DNA of 64,000 nucleotides, from contig OZ038382.1 in assembly GCA_964036045.1 (NCBI GenBank), forward strand, positions 142,922,961 through 142,986,960, read 5' to 3'. How positions within the stretch are numbered: position 1 is the first letter of the stretch; each line of letters opens with the position of its first letter. The notes below the pieces were generated by a model that ran no database searches, was not told the DNA's origin, and saw only the letters and a program-made list of their open reading frames with translations. A program made the translations under genes and the position numbers. Source of the DNA: Eutreptiella sp. 'Long Island Sound 2002' (taxonomy: Eukaryota; Euglenozoa; Euglenophyceae; Eutreptiales; Eutreptiaceae). Below are positions 41,641-55,600 of the stretch, one piece after another.

Positions 41641-43900
41641 ATGGCAAATGGCATTACATATCCCCCCCGCACTGTGGGGCCGTAGCGACGGCAGTGGCGC
41701 CATGGCGGGTTTCTCTAATTGGCAAGCGACGACTCCAAGCCACACCGACCACCAAGTAGGAATCGCTTGACACCGCAGAAGAGATATTGGCCGCGCACAC
41801 TACAAACTGGGAGTCGAACACCCTAGGGACGCATGTGGCGGTGGCAGGAGCTCGACACCAGATTCCGGACACGTTCATTGACTCCCTCATGGCGAATATT
41901 TCACTAAATACCTTTCTGGGGAGCATGCTTAGTTCGTGGTCCAGGTTCCGTACATCCAAGTCGTTTGAGAGTGCAACCACCGGCTTCTCAGCCAGGAGGG
42001 GGTCCACCTCGTCCCAAACTGGGCAGACCACGTACTATGACCGCGTCCCGGAGGCGCGGCACGGCGACGAACGCGGGGGCAGACGAAACTCCTGAGCCTC
42101 AGAGCCCCAAGATGATTGTCCGCGCGGGGCAGACATGATCAATTATGTGGCCTTAATCGAAGGAGCCCCGGCCCTGAGGAGAGGATGGCGCAGTTCTAGA
42201 TAGGCAGCACCAAAGAGCTCCCGCTTGCAGGGGTTGCAGCATCCGTATTGGCAGTGTTCGGGCAGCCGCTCCACAGTTGCGCCCGGGGCCACTAAGTAGG
42301 GGCCCTACAGGGTGGCGGTCCCCGAAGACGCGTGGCGCCAAGCAACCCGAGGCGCCGAACCCCTCCTGGCGCCTATAGCCTCCGGAGCGTACGTCCTCTT
42401 TCGTCGTGAGCGAGGGCGCAGCCCGCGTCGCGACGACCACCGGTACGGCTACAGTAAAAGGTCCCCCTCGCAGAGCACAGACACCACGTCTGGCAACCTG
42501 CCTCCGTTGCGGCGCCATGCCGCCCTGACTCATCCTGGCGGCCGCAAACCCTCTTGTGCCCGTGATGGCTGGCGAGCACGCGTCGCAACATACTTATTGG
42601 GATCCGGGGTACAGGACGGCGCCACGGCGCCGGACGCCGCCGCGCCTGGTGCCGCCACCACCGCGACATGCCCCGCACATCTAAGGGGGCCGCAGGCGCA
42701 GCACTACTCCCCCACTATCCCGAAACACACTCAGCCCGCATGAGCACCGGGCAATCCGCGCATGCAACCGCGGGCACACAAAGGAAGCGTAGCGCCGAGC
42801 GGCAGCGAGCTGAGCAGCGGAGCGCACCCCCCCCCCCCCCGGGCGCCGTGTGGCCCACCGGGACTGACCGGCCTTAAGCTCGAGCAATGCGTGTGGAGAA
42901 GACACCCGGCACAAAGTCCAAGTGTCAATATCTCCCACGGCACATGCCCGCATCGCACATGGTGCCGGAGGTGCCCGCCATGATGGTCCGTGTCTTGTTC
43001 GGCGAAAAGGCGCGCGGGCCCCACCTTCAATAGGGCATTCGGGAGCTCAGAGTAGAGCTTGGCCGCCTACGTTGGCGGCTGTGGTGCCCCGTTGCTGTGT
43101 CAACGCATGCCTTCGTGGATGCAGCAAACGAGGCCCTAGCGAGTGCTACCCGCCTGTCCAACGGCGGCCGCACGTCATGCTTGCAATGCCGCGTAATGGG
43201 TGCCTTCATGTCTACTCGTTCAGCCTGCTGCCGCGATCATCTGCACCGGTTCCCATTGCTGCTTCATACCCGTGGCATGCTGCCCGTGCTCTGCAGTGCC
43301 ATGCCGCTTAGCTCCTCCAGCTATCCCCGGTTGTGCAACCGCTCCCGGATGTCACTCTGGCGCAGTCCTATATCACCCTGTAGCTGTGGACCACGGCCTT
43401 TCAGCAACGTGCTCGCTAGCAAACACCTCTTCCCTTGATGTCCCCGTCAATCTGGAATGGTGTTGTCTTATTCACCCCCCATACCCAATAAAGTGACCGT
43501 GCAGTGCGTCTGGCAGGGGGTGTAGGCGCGCTAGTCTTGTCCAAGTTCTCCGGACTGCCCATGGGAGAGCGACTGCCCCGACAAAGCCATCAATTGCTCT
43601 TCGGCGTCCACGGCGTGGTTTTCCTTTGATGTCTGCTCGCGATGCGATTTGCCAAGGCTACAACAGGAAGTGCCGATCACTCGCTTAGTCGCCCCTATCG
43701 CCGCATCACCGAGGTTTCGAGTATGCGGCGCTCTGCCCAAAGACCACACATTTACTCGCGTCATGGCTGCGTGCAACCAGCTCCTCCATGGAGACCGGCC
43801 CTACGGCCCCGGAGTATCCCTCACTCTTGCAGCGTGTGAGCTGTGTGCCCGGGCCATAGATCTCCAAGCCCGCTGCAAATCCCACCCTATACGCACGCCT
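41641..43900. other. GC-rich stretch before the LINE endonuclease remnant
   Basis: No intact gene. The + strand has short protein-like pieces, one with a CLRCG motif near 42496-42520 that could be part of a zinc-knuckle ORF1, but frames are broken. It may be the 5' part of the LINE that follows. Contains C14 at about 42827-42840. Confidence 0.3.
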
Positions 43901-43969
43901 ACGGCGCTCATTCTTGGGCGACATCATACACAAATTTGACGCTTAGCCCAACGGGGCTCACTTCGCTGC

Positions 43970-44476
43970 CGGTCTTCACCACAAATGCAGGCGGCTTGGC
44001 GTCGAACGTTTCGACGCCACTAGCCTTGATGGTGGACATTGAGCCAGACATTGTCGGCTTCCAAGAAGGGGGGCCCACTGTTCTGCGACACCAACTTGCA
44101 GGACATACCTTACAACTTGATGATGGGTTCACACATGCTAGGCGGCGGACTGGCAATTCTCGTGCACTCGTGTCTTAGGACTTGGCAAGCCATTCAAAAA
44201 AACCTCCTGAACAACGCCATCAGCATAGACCTGCCCATGTCCCACAAGGTCCCCGTGATCATATGCAAGGTGCAGTTCCCCCGGGGCATGCCGGCTATGT
44301 AGCGACACGTGTGTATGCTGCAGACCTCGGCCTTCCACGCTCGGCACCCGGCGGGTATCAACCTAATCCCGGGGGGCATGAACGCCGACTTCGCAAACGC
44401 CTATGGCAACTGGCTCCACAAAGCCTACGCCAACAACAGATACCGGGGCGGGTGTACGCACATGTACCGGTAGCAG
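43970..44476 (+). pseudogene. LINE APE-type endonuclease remnant
   Basis: A + frame at 43970-44178 reads TTNAGGL, then EPDIVGFQEGGP: the Asn and Gln-Glu motifs that open the AP-endonuclease-like domain of non-LTR retrotransposons. A shift to another frame continues the domain at 44111-44290 (GGGLAILVHS). After a TAG at 44300-44302 the same frame continues with INLIPGGMNADFANAYGNW, corresponding to the GD-N-D motif of the fold with the Asp replaced. At least one frameshift and one stop mean it is not functional. The domain call is from motif order only. Confidence 0.5.
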
Positions 44477-45379
44477 AGCGAACGAAGATCCTTGTGGCGT
44501 AAGAGCACCTCCCCCCGTGAGCTGGTCCGCAGTCGCCCGAGAGCGCCTGCCGCAAAGCGTTGCTACCACGGCTGGGCACCCATCTCATCGTCGCGTGCGG
44601 CTTCACGGTGCGCTCTTGGTCTCTGGCGCAAGCAAACCCATCAGAGTGTCCGTTCCGCTTTCGTCTAGCTGACCAAGGTAGCTTGACTGTTGCAGCGGTC
44701 ATGGCGAGCCTGGCCTTCTGGGGGGCGTGGTGTGTGGGATGACCAAGGCAATTTGAAAGTCGCAGCGGCCCCGGCCAGCCTGGCCTTCTGGGGGGCCTCG
44801 TGCGTGCGCCTCGGATCCGGGGGGCGGGGGGGCTGGCCGTTTGCAGGTGTGTATGGGTGATGTAGTCCCGTCCTAGCGCAACGGATTCCGCATGTCCATG
44901 GAGGCAGCCTGTAAGCTGTTTGAGGGGTCTAGCTGGAGCCCCCGCGACCGTATAGCAGGCTGGTGGGCTGACCGCCTAAACCCCGCGTTCTTGAGGCCGT
45001 CTGCCTTACGAGGAGAAGCTATGCGGCGTCACTGTGACCTCCGTCACCGCCCCCCTGTTTTAGTTGAAGAAATCCAAGTTTCAGCAAATGACCTGCATCA
45101 GCCCCGACAAGGAGCATTTTCGCACTGAGCCATCGGAATACAAGCCCGAGGTGCTACGCCAAGCCACCGCACTTCATTGCTAGCGCCACGTGCCAGTGGA
45201 TTAGTCATGGATACTAACGCGCACACACATGCGTCGTCCGACCCTTCTAAACTGACCTGACACACATGCAGCAATACGCCACACGCACGTGGCCAAGAGA
45301 CAGGGGCCCGCGATACGTCACGCGCACGTGGCCAAGAGCGGAGGGCCCCCGAACCCGGCGGCCCCATTGTCCGTAGGCT

Positions 45380-46620
45380 CCCCGCTCATATTTCGAGAGA
45401 TGTACTTTGAGACCAAGCGGTCAGGCTTAGAGGCCGTAGCGTTCAAAGACCTCGTGCAGTCCGTCCTGCACGCTCTATCGGGGACGACCGCCTACGTCCT
45501 TACGAGTCTACTGCACGTGGTGCACCACGGGGATTCCGCCCGCATGCGCAACCGGGTGCCGCACCTGCACCTTCCCAAGGAGGACCCCCGATGGCTAGTC
45601 ATGAGGACTCGCCCCATCATGTTGGAGGAGACGGTCTGTCGCAAAGAGTCCACCATCATGTTGGAGCGGATGTACGCAATTAGGACGGCCAAAGATCCGA
45701 ACCCCCCCCTCATCCTTCACCTACAGGAAGCAGTTTACAAGTCAACTCGTCGCCCTCGTTTCCCGATGTGCCATACCCGAATGGCTCGCTGAGCGAGGGC
45801 GCCTGTGGGTCGTCAACTAGGAAGAGCCGAACACCTTCGATAATACACACCGGGTTGGGCTGCAGGCGATGTGTCCTGACAACATCGCCCTAGACCCCTA
45901 GTACCATCCCTTTTACGACCGCGGTGCCGTGTGCGGCCAGTCCCGGTTCGGCCTCGTGGGGCCGGACCACATGCTCCATGGCGGGCCACAAGGGGACGGT
46001 CAAGGCGTGGGGGTCTTCAAGGAGCTAGGCTCTGTTCGCTGCTGTGCCAAAACCACGATGGTGTCCATAGTAAGGTCTTCCCGGGGGGCGTCTTCCGAAG
46101 GAGTGGTGCCCCAACTCATGCGGCGTAGCCAGCAAGTACATTCTCGAGGTGCCCTAGAGCGGCGATCGTCGCATCTTCACCTTTACCGATCACGGCATCT
46201 GCCACGCGCTGAGGGTAAGGCAACAAACATGCCTCGCCGCTTTAAGCCGTCAACCGCGCCAAATTGCACGGATTGTGCCTCACGCTGCGTGAGGGCGCCA
46301 TGCAGCACAATTGGGGCACAATCAAGACGGCTCTGGGTGCCTTGCAGGCATGCACACCCGACCTGGCGATGCCGAAGCTGCCCATAGTGATGGGAGAGTG
46401 CCCGCGCGCTGTCCTGGAGAGGTACAGGGGCGCTCTTCAACACGTGGGCAGGGTTTTGCCCCGCACACCGCCGTGCTGCGCAGTAGCCACCCGAGTGGTG
46501 ACCGTCTTCGCACTGACAAAGGCAGACTTCGTGTTTGATGCGGTGCCGGTGATGGGGATAGACCTGGGACCTCATGAAGCTCTCCGACATCAGGGCACCA
46601 TGGGGCTGCCACGTTAGTTC
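45380..46620 (+). pseudogene. LINE reverse transcriptase remnant
   Basis: Downstream of the endonuclease remnant in the same direction. 45289-45792 is open and contains WLVMRTRPIMLEE, resembling the RPI motif of LINE RTs. 45930-46070 contains HMLHGGPQGDGQGVGVF, resembling the GxPQGD motif. Near 46170-46200 the frame reads RIFTFTDHG where the catalytic F/Y-x-DD would be expected, so one Asp appears lost. 46264-46617 is another open piece. Frames differ between pieces and stops intervene. The order EN then RT fits a LINE ORF2. Family not assigned. Confidence 0.4.
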
Positions 46621-46626
46621 CCCCTC

Positions 46627-47510
46627 GTGGCGCCGTACCGCCCCCGCCAGCGCTTGCGGCTCGCACTACCCCGCCTCTTCCACCGCCACGTTGTTCCCTA
46701 CATCCACACCCTCCTCCCGGGCCTCAATTGCACAAGCTCGTATGTATCTCTCCTGGTGCGCCATGCTCTCCAAAGCTCCTCTTCGAAGTCCCATACTTTC
46801 GCCGACGTGCACACATTGCACCACTACCACGACTCCGGGGGCCTGGCATTGTGTTTTCTTCCGGGTCCCGTAACTCTTGAGGCCTCCGTCCAGCTCACGG
46901 TGCATCGTTCTTATGGGGGGAGGCTGTTAGTTGTCGCGTCCGACGGGGCCTGCCGGTTGGCAGCGGTGGCGTCTGCAGCAGTGCTCGCACAAGAAACCGA
47001 AAGGGTCGCTTAGGCGCATTCAACGTTTCAAGATCAATACCCCGACTATGTTGCGGCGGAGTGGGTCGATTGCTTTTTGGGGCTCCACCTTGTGCCGCAC
47101 GTCCGGCCCTGGTCTTTGGTGTGTGTCCTTGCTCTGGCGGACAATACTCATGCCACCACCGAATACGAGGACCACCTGCCTTCAGGCAGCCAATTGCTGG
47201 ACGGCCTTCGCACGAAATACGTGCAAGCGCTACACACGTAGGACACTAAGGAATTACATGTGCCGGCTCAATTCAGTGGGGGCCCGTAGTCGGCGGGCAC
47301 CCCTTTGACGCTCGTTGAGTTGCAGCACGATGCATACATCACGGCGACCGGGCGTTTGCCCGTGGCTCAGCGGGGTGCAGTGCCCTTCGCAGCAGCGGTG
47401 GGCGATGTTGTCCTTATAACGTTTGGGGGCATTCTTTACCTGCGTCGCTCCGTGGCACTCGAGTGGCGATACGCCGACTTGGCCCCCTATATAGGTGCCG
47501 CAACTTGACG
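46627..47510 (+). pseudogene. Protein-like remnant downstream of LINE RT
   Basis: Open pieces at 46627-47013 (contains RLLVVASDGACRLAAVAS, loosely like an RNase H start) and 47037-47508 (contains ADNTHATTEYEDHLPSG) with a TAG between parts. It probably continues the same LINE ORF2. No motif is decisive. Confidence 0.3.
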
Positions 47511-49318
47511 ACATTGTCACGCAACATCCGACAACAGCAGCCTTGTGGCCGAGCCTCTTCCTTGACGCCGACTTGCCTGCGGACACCATGGACCTCGCTG
47601 CTTGGCTAGGGGCATCCGTTGCCATGCGGGCGTAAATTGCGCGAATCTTCCATTGCCCATTTTGTAGTGCGTCTTGCCTTGGGTGGGGCCAGTATGTGCT
47701 GGTCCACTACTGCAAGGTGGCGCTTGTAGTACAACCGGGTTTCATAGTGCTACTCCTAAGTTGGGCAAGGCCTTCACACAGGGTCCGCTGGCCCGCTACC
47801 TCGCGGGCCGCCCTGGACATCCCCGGCTCTACCCCAACGGTCTTTGCGCTCCACAATGACTAGACCATCAGCGAGTCCCAGCGCCCGCCCTACCCGGGGG
47901 CGATGTGTCTGACTTGGTTTGGCATATTGCTAGCACCCGCAGATTCTCTTCCGGCGTGGTTGCACCTTCCAACGCAAGCGGGCCATGTGCGAGTACATGG
48001 AGACAGTGGCTAAGTAGGCCCCCCTAAAATTCCTGGGACTTGTTTGACGGGGCAGCGCGTAGCTGGCCGATGCTATCAGTTGCCAAGACGCGGCTTGCCA
48101 AACGGCCGTCACGCATCTCTACCACCGCGCGCTTAATCCCGTCTGTGCCGTAGCAGCTGTGGGTGTTGCACCCCTAGCCCCTCAAGTGCTCGTACCTGAG
48201 TCCAGCAATGCGCGTTGCACACGCTTGGTGGTATTGGGCACCATTGTAGCGCCGGAACCTCACGGAGTGGTAACCCACCGCGTCTTCACGGCCGGCACGG
48301 AGCCTCCCAGTGGGTGCCTACAACATCAGCTTGGGGACGGGCTCTGGGTGGTAGCGCCTGAGGTGTCGTTGCCTGCGCATCCAGTGCACTCCACTTCCTC
48401 CTTGGCCGCAGCGGTGCCACGCTCAACCTCCATAATACGTGATCACCGGCCGCAAGCCCTAGCGGCCAACACATCGTCCACCGCACGTCCATAGCCGCAC
48501 CATGGGCTGGGCCAATGGCACGAGGGCATGAAGGAGCGGCAGCATAGCTCACGAGCGGGGCAGTGGGCAATGGAACTCCTGTGGAAGACGACCAGACTGC
48601 TTGGGGACGCTTGGTAGAGGGACTCGTGCAACATGCCACCACACTTCCTTTCGGGGTTGGTGTTGGGTTGGGTGGGGTTGGACTCTTCCAGGTTTAGGGC
48701 GACAAACCCCGGAGGGGATGGGTCCTCCAAAAGCGGCAAAACCGTCAATGATTTCTTAGACGCCGCGGGGGTGAGGAACAAGCCTTTTTTGTGGTACGGG
48801 GGGGGAGGGGAGGGGTGAAATCTTGGAGGAGGCAGGCACTTTTTCAGGGCAGGCACTGCTTTTTTCCTACCCCTACCCTGGGGGGGCGGGGGGGTTCAAT
48901 CAAGGAGGCAGGCACCCACTCACCGTCTTATCCACAGTACCAACTTCGAATCTATTCCCTCAAGAATCTCAGACTGGCGCTGGCGCTGACACTGGTCATT
49001 AATTACCTTAGCGCCAGGGTTCGAAGCAACGAACCGTAGAACACAAGTGCAGTGCAGTACCGCTGGGGTACTAACCAGATCTGGCTACCTACTGCTCACT
49101 GGCTACCTACTGCTCAGGGGCAGAATGAAAATTTTGCTTACAAATATTGTCCCCCAAAAAGGCCAACCCACTCTTGGCCTACCCCCGGCCAGGGGGGGGG
49201 GAGGGTGTTTCCGCTGAGGGCACGCAGAATTTCCAAAAAGGCAGGCAGGCACCCCCCCCCCCCCTGGGGGAGGGTGTGCGCACCACTAAAAAAAAGGCTT
49301 GGTGAGGAAGCAAGCCTT
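47511..49318. other. GC-rich stretch, no gene recognised
   Basis: Broken short frames only. One 47-bp family unit in reverse orientation sits near 48555-48580 (GGGCAGTGGGCAATGGAACT). A G/C-run-rich patch lies at 48797-49275, including C14 near 49249-49264. Confidence 0.4.
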
Positions 49319-50335
49319 GACGAGGCAATGTGGCCGTGTGTTGAAGCAGTTCCATTGCCCATTCACCCGAGGCAATGAGCTAGTGTATTGCAATACTTCC
49401 ACTACCTACCGCCCCCAGGGAGCATGGCTGTGTGGCAGAGAAGTTCCAATGCCCATTGCCCGTAAGCGGTGCGGCAGTGTAAAGAAAGAGGTGCAATCCC
49501 AGCTGCCCCAAGGGGATGATCCGGTGTGCTGCACGGGTTACACCGCCCATTGCCCCTAAGCAGTGCGGCGGTGTGTTGCAGGACTTACATTGCCCCACGG
49601 CACCCATGCAGTGTGGCGGCATATTGCGCAGTTTCGCCGCCCGTTGCCATCATCCACTCTGGCAATGTATTGTAGGAGTCCGGCTGCTCACTGCCCCCAG
49701 GCAGTGTGGCAGTGCATTGCGCGCTTTCCGTTGCCCGCTGACCTGAAGCATGGCAGCATTGCAATGGAGGAGTTCCACTGTCCACTGCCCCTAGGTAGTG
49801 TGTTGCAGGAGTTCCAAAGCCCACTGCCACCAACCATTGTGGCACTGAATTGCACGATGCCTGCTACCCACTACCACTGATCGGAGCGGCAATGCATCCG
49901 AACATTCCGTTGCCCCGTGCCCCTAGGCAATGCAGCAGTGTGTTTCAGGAATTCCATTGCCCAATACCTCCAGGCGGTGCGGCAATGTTCCGCAAGACTT
50001 CCACGGCCCACTACACCGAGGCGCAGTGGCAATGTGTTGAAGGAGTTCCATGTCCCCCTGCGAGGTGCGAGGTGCGCCGGAGCAGTGCACGAGTTCCAAG
50101 GAGCACTACCCCCAGGTAGTGCGGCGGCATGTTGCACGCGGTGCACAGCCAACTACCCGAGGTAGTGTGGCGGTGTGTAGCAGAAGTACCGCTACCCATT
50201 GCCCCCGCGCCAAGTGTGGCACTGCATAGCGCGAATCCCGCTGCCCGCCGCCCTTGGGTCGTGCAGTATTGTAATGCAAGACTTCCACTGCCTACTGCCC
50301 GCATGCACTGCGACAGTGGGTTACAAGAGTTTGGG
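49319..50335 (+). repeat. 47-bp repeat array 2, forward orientation
   Basis: About 1 kb of the same unit as 38663-41640, here almost entirely forward (GTTGCAGGAGTTCCA..., CACTGCCCCTAGGCAGTG). Confidence 0.88.
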
Positions 50336-52140
50336 TGAACATCATGGAGGAAAGGGTGCAAAGCACCGGGGGACCTGCGGCTTTGCATGAACCAGAGACC
50401 ACAATATGCCCATCTCGACCTTTGGGAGGGAACCAAAGGCCTTCGTGATTCCCCTTGCTAGTAGCCATCAAGTAGGGGCAATCCGCGGCGCACCGGCGCT
50501 CATCGCATGGCTGGGGAGTGGCCTATGACGGAGCCGTCCTCCAAGCCGCCACCGAAGCCCTCCCTAAGGTCGCCCGCGGGCGACCACAACAGGTGCCCTA
50601 TAATTGGCCCGTTAGCACCAGGTGATCACGGCGGTCAACTCGATGGGCGTCATGCTGAACCCCTGCCGTTAATACCTCATTGCAACGGTCAAGGGTTCGT
50701 TGCATGCCAAGCCCTTTGTGGCCCAAGACGTCCCCCTTATCGTCCCAGCGGGAGGTCCCCTCCTTGAGTATCTGAGGGCGGCACTGCAACCGCAGCACGC
50801 GGAGGGGGTACGCCAATTCATATTGGGGTGTGTCCCCTTTTAGACGTTAAGTTGAGCAGGCGAATACCCGCTTGCTCAAAGTTGACAAGGCCTTGGCTGA
50901 GTCTGCTGGTGCGCCGCAACGACACCACACTACCGTGGAGGAGGAGCTGCGACGAATAGCACCCCAGCTCCCCCGGAATTGCCAGGCACACCGGGATGCA
51001 TTGCATGGCAAGGAGAAGGTGAAGGTCCTGGGCTATTGGCACGTGACACAACAAAAGTGCTGCCAAACTGTGCCGGCACAGGAAACGAACTTTGGACGGG
51101 CCTGATGGTCTAGGCCTCCCGTCAGGTTGGGGGTGCCACCATTGGGGCGACGGTTAGCCCCCTACCAAACGTACTCGGATTGTCCACTCCCTAGATTCCC
51201 GGGCCGGTGGCCGCGGCAGATTCGCGGCGGAGAGGTGGTCATGGCGGATGGGCCGGGGGGTTTCCAGGTTGGAGTTAAGGTTAGGTATTTAGCTTGGGCC
51301 ATCGGATATAACCCTCCACAATGCTACTTGGCAATTACGAGGTTTGGGGCCCGAATGACCGCTGCTAGGCTAGCCCGATGCGCAAGATGCTGATGGCCAC
51401 GCTGTGTATGGTGAGTTCCGGCCCGGGATCACGTACCCATACCGAGGCTGGCGCTGCGACCACTCAGTTGAGGATCCAGGGTGCTTCGTCCTAAGGCACC
51501 TTCCTAGTCCGCACGACATGAAGCGGGAGAGGGGTGGGGACGTCAGTTGGCGTGAGACACGGGGGCTGCACAATCATCATAAGACTTTCGCCTGTGCGTT
51601 GGTGTGAGGTTTGGAACCGGTCTGGGGTGAAGAGCCGGGGCTAGTTGGGAAGCTAGCGAGGTTCCTTGCTAGCTCCGTTTGCGTAAAAAGAGTGGGCCAT
51701 TCCCCATACCGGCACCTGAACAACGAAGGCTGTATGGCACCGTGTGGGATGAGGCTACCGACCAAGCCCCCGACCTGCCGCCCTAACGCCGCCCATGAAA
51801 AGTAGTATGCGGGGTAAGAGCCCGCATCCGTGAGATGGTGTCCCCACCCTTGAGGTGCGATAGCCGAACCGCAAGAGGAGCCGTATGTGCTTCCTCGCTC
51901 GCCTCCTACACTCCTTGGTGGTACCCGCTCTTCGTGTACGCATGCCGTAGGTGTGACCTCAGCGAGGACAGGATGAGGAAGAGACGAAGGGTAGAAATGC
52001 CACCATGATGCCACACCAGACGGGACCCTTGACGACGGTCCACCCCATCGCATGGCCCATATTGGTGCGGGTCGGCAGGCATCATGGGTATGGTACAGGG
52101 GGGGGGCGGGGCTACCGGGGGACCGCATCAATTCCTCCTC
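50336..52140. other. Unassigned sequence between satellite blocks
   Basis: No gene is supported. A + stretch at 50870-51104 is open and protein-like (contains LAESAGAPQRHHTTVEEELRR). It might be another LINE fragment, but it matches nothing I recognise. Confidence 0.3.
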
Positions 52141-52430
52141 TTCATCCTCGGACGCGTGGGGTGTGTGTAGGCAGAGGTGTGGAGCGTATACAGTCGGTGT
52201 AGTGGGTGGATGCAAGCAAAGGCGTGAGCGGAGTGCACACACATGCATGAACTGCATGAAGGCACAGGTGCGGCGTGTGTGCAGGCAGAGGTATGGAGTA
52301 TGAGTAGGCGAATGGGTGAGGTATGTGCAGGTGGGCAGGCGGAGTATGTGCAAGCATGGGGTGTCAGCTAGGGGCGGCGTGCGGTATGAGGAGGCAGAAG
52401 CTTGGGGTGTTTGCAGCCCAAGGCTGCCGT
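52141..52430 (+). repeat. 23-bp minisatellite, short decayed patch
   Basis: Recognisable units (GCGTGGGGTGTGTGTAGGCAG, in part) with heavy substitution and spacing changes. It links the family at 35.6 and 57.6 kb. Confidence 0.65.
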
Positions 52431-52659
52431 ATGTGCAAGCCAAGCCGTGCGCTGGGAGCTGAAGGCATTGCTAACGGAAGGGAAGGTCCGGGACGTCTTG
52501 CATACGCGCATAGCAAAATGTGTACGTGTGTCTGCTTGTGCACGCTCTGTGTGGCACCTACACGGTGGATCAGCCCTTTGTTCGGCGGTCCCCGTCCATG
52601 CGCGCTCTGGGCCGCCCCGCTTGCCGCCGTTAATGCATCTCGCATAGGGCCGCCACCAT

Positions 52660-55600
52660 GGTACCCCGGCACCTAGTGGGGCTTGGCACACTGCCTCACT
52701 ACCTTGTGGCAGCAGGCAGCACAATCTCACTCCACGAGTGCTGTGGGGCAGTGGGCAGTGTGCTCGCTGCAGCGGGCGCTGATACTCCTCAACCTGCCTT
52801 CATCACTGCCTTAGGGCATTTGGTTGCAGCAGTGGGCAGTTGCTTTTCTGCTGCAAGCTGCCACATTGCCTCGGGCAAAGAGGTAGGAGATCTTTTGCCT
52901 CTCACTGCCACACTACTTGGAGGCAGTGGGCGGTGGAAATCTTGCAGGTACACCGCCGCATTGTATTGGGAAAGCGGGCAGTGGAGCTGCTTTACTATCT
53001 GGGAGCTGCTAGCACTAGACCTCCTACTAGATAAGCCATGAGGTAGCGGGCGGTGGACCACGTGTTGCTTGCTGCCTCACAGCCTCGGGGCACGGGGCAG
53101 CGCGTCTTGTGTGGCAACGTTGCCTCACTACGTTGAAAAGGTGGGAAGTGGTACTTTCACAATACATTGCCGCACTGCCTTGGGGCAACGGGTGGTGGAT
53201 GTCGTGGTGGGTGTTGCCTCATTGCCTGCGGGCAGTAGCCATGGGATTTCATGTCGCGGACCGACTCACTACGGGCGGCTGGTACGAAGTGGGACTCCCT
53301 CGGTGCCCCGGCTTGTTGCGTGCGGGCACTGGGCAGCGGCCATCCTTCTCTCCATTGCCTCATTACTTGCGGGTAGTGGCCAACAAAAGTCCTTCCGCAC
53401 ACTGCCTCACTGTCCATGGGCAGCAGGCAATGGATCCCGTGCGATACAACGGTGCATTACCTAGGGGCGAAGGGCGGTTGAACTCCTACGGCACACTCCA
53501 ACACCATGCGGAGGCAGTGGGCATTGCAAATCTTGCAAACACCGCGACACCGCCTAGGGGTGGTGAATGCTAGAACTCTTGCTATACACCGCCACAGTGC
53601 CAATGGGTAAGAGGCAATGGGAAAAGGGTTGCACATTGCCCCAATGCCGGATGGCAATGGTCAATGGATCTCCTGCAATACCTCGCTGCAGTGGCTAGGT
53701 GTACTAGGCAGTCCAAACTCTGCACAACATTGCCACACTTCCTAAGACAGTGGGGAGTGAAAATCTTGCGGCACCATGCCTGATTGCCAGGGGGTAATGG
53801 GCAGTGCAGATGCTGTAGCACACTACCACCCTGCCTAGGGGCAATAGGTAATGGGAACCCTACATCATACTGCCGCAACGCCAAGGAGCGTTGGGTAGTG
53901 GAACTCCTGCAAGACACCGTCGCACTACGTGCAAGCACTGAGCAGCTGAAATCCTTGAACACACTAGCGCACTTCCTTGGAGCACTAGGCAGTACAACCC
54001 CTTCAATAGGGCACCGCATTGCCCTTGGAGCAGTGGGTAGTGGGCCTCCTGCAATACACTGCCACACCGCCTATCAATGGTAGGCAGTGGACCGCCTGCA
54101 GAGCACTACCACACTGGCCGGGGAAATGGGCAGATGAACTCATGCGGTGCACCACATCACTACATGGGAGCAGTGCCCAGTTGAACTCGCGCAATGAAAC
54201 ACTGCAGTGCTTGAGCACCCTTGACAGTGGAAGTCGTGCGGCACATTGCCGCACTACGGTAGGGAGTGGGAGGTGGAACTCATGCAACAGATCGCCGCAT
54301 TGCCTCGGGGCAGTGGGCAGTGGAACTCCTACATTACGACCCAGCACCAATTGGGTGGAGTGGGCGTTGGAAAGCCTACAACAAGTAGCCGCATTGCGTC
54401 GGGGCAATGGTCAGTGGAACTCATGCTGCACACTGCCACATTGCCCAGGGGTAGTGGGCAATGGAACTTGTGCATTACACCGCCGCACTGCCCAGGGGCA
54501 ATGAGCGGTGGAAAACCTACTAAACACTGTCGTACCGGCTCGGGGCGGTGTGCAGTGAGAAGACTGCCATACATTGCTTCGCTGCCTGTGGTAGCGAGCA
54601 GTGGAGCTGGTGCTGCACATTCCCAAACTACGCGCGGGGATTGGGCCGCTGGCCTCCTACAATACACTGCCACGTTACTTGGGGGTAGCATGCAGCTGGA
54701 CTGCCGCAATACACTGGCACACTAGCTAGGGGCACTTGGCACTGCACCTCCCGCGGCACGCTGCCACATTGCGCGGAGGTAATCGGAAATGGTACTCACG
54801 CAACACATCGCCGAACTGCCTTGGGACATTGGGCCGTGGAAAGGCTACATTACACCACCATACTACATTGGCGGAGTGGGCATTGGAAGGCGTGCAATGC
54901 ACTAATGCAATACCTCGGGGCAATGGGCAGTGGAACTCGTGCTGCACACTGCCTCATTGTGTGGCGCAGCGAGCAGTGGAACTTGTGCGATACACTACCG
55001 CATTGCCTATGGGTATTGGGCATTGGAACTCGTGCAACACACCGCGGTACTCTGTGGCCATGGGCCGTGGTACTTCTCCAATACGCTGCCGCATTGCCTA
55101 GGGACAAAGGGCTGTGGAACTCTTTCAACACAGTGCGGGACTGTGTCGGGCTAGGGGGCAGTGGAACTCCTGTGGAACACTGCGATATTGCTTTGCAGCA
55201 GTGGGTGGTGAGTCACCTGCAATACACTGTCACATTGCTTGCGGGCAGTGGGCAGCGGAACTTATGCAATGCACTACCACATTGGCCAGGGGCGTGAGGC
55301 GGCGAGAGTCCTACAAGCAGTGCGGCGGTGTCTTGCAGGAGTTCGGCCATCCACTACCCCCAGGCAGCGTGGCACTGTTTTGCAAGAGTCCGGTTGCCCA
55401 ATCCCCCCAAGCAGTGTGGCGGTGTGTACCAAAACTTCTAGTGCCCAATACCCCGAGGCAAGGCGGCAGTATGCTGGAAGCCCTCCATTGCCCATCGCCT
55501 AATGTGGTAGTATATTGTAGAGGGGTAAAGGGTCGTGAAACTCGTGCAACACAGTGCGGCACTATCTCGGGGCAGTCAGCAGTGGAACTCATCCAACACA

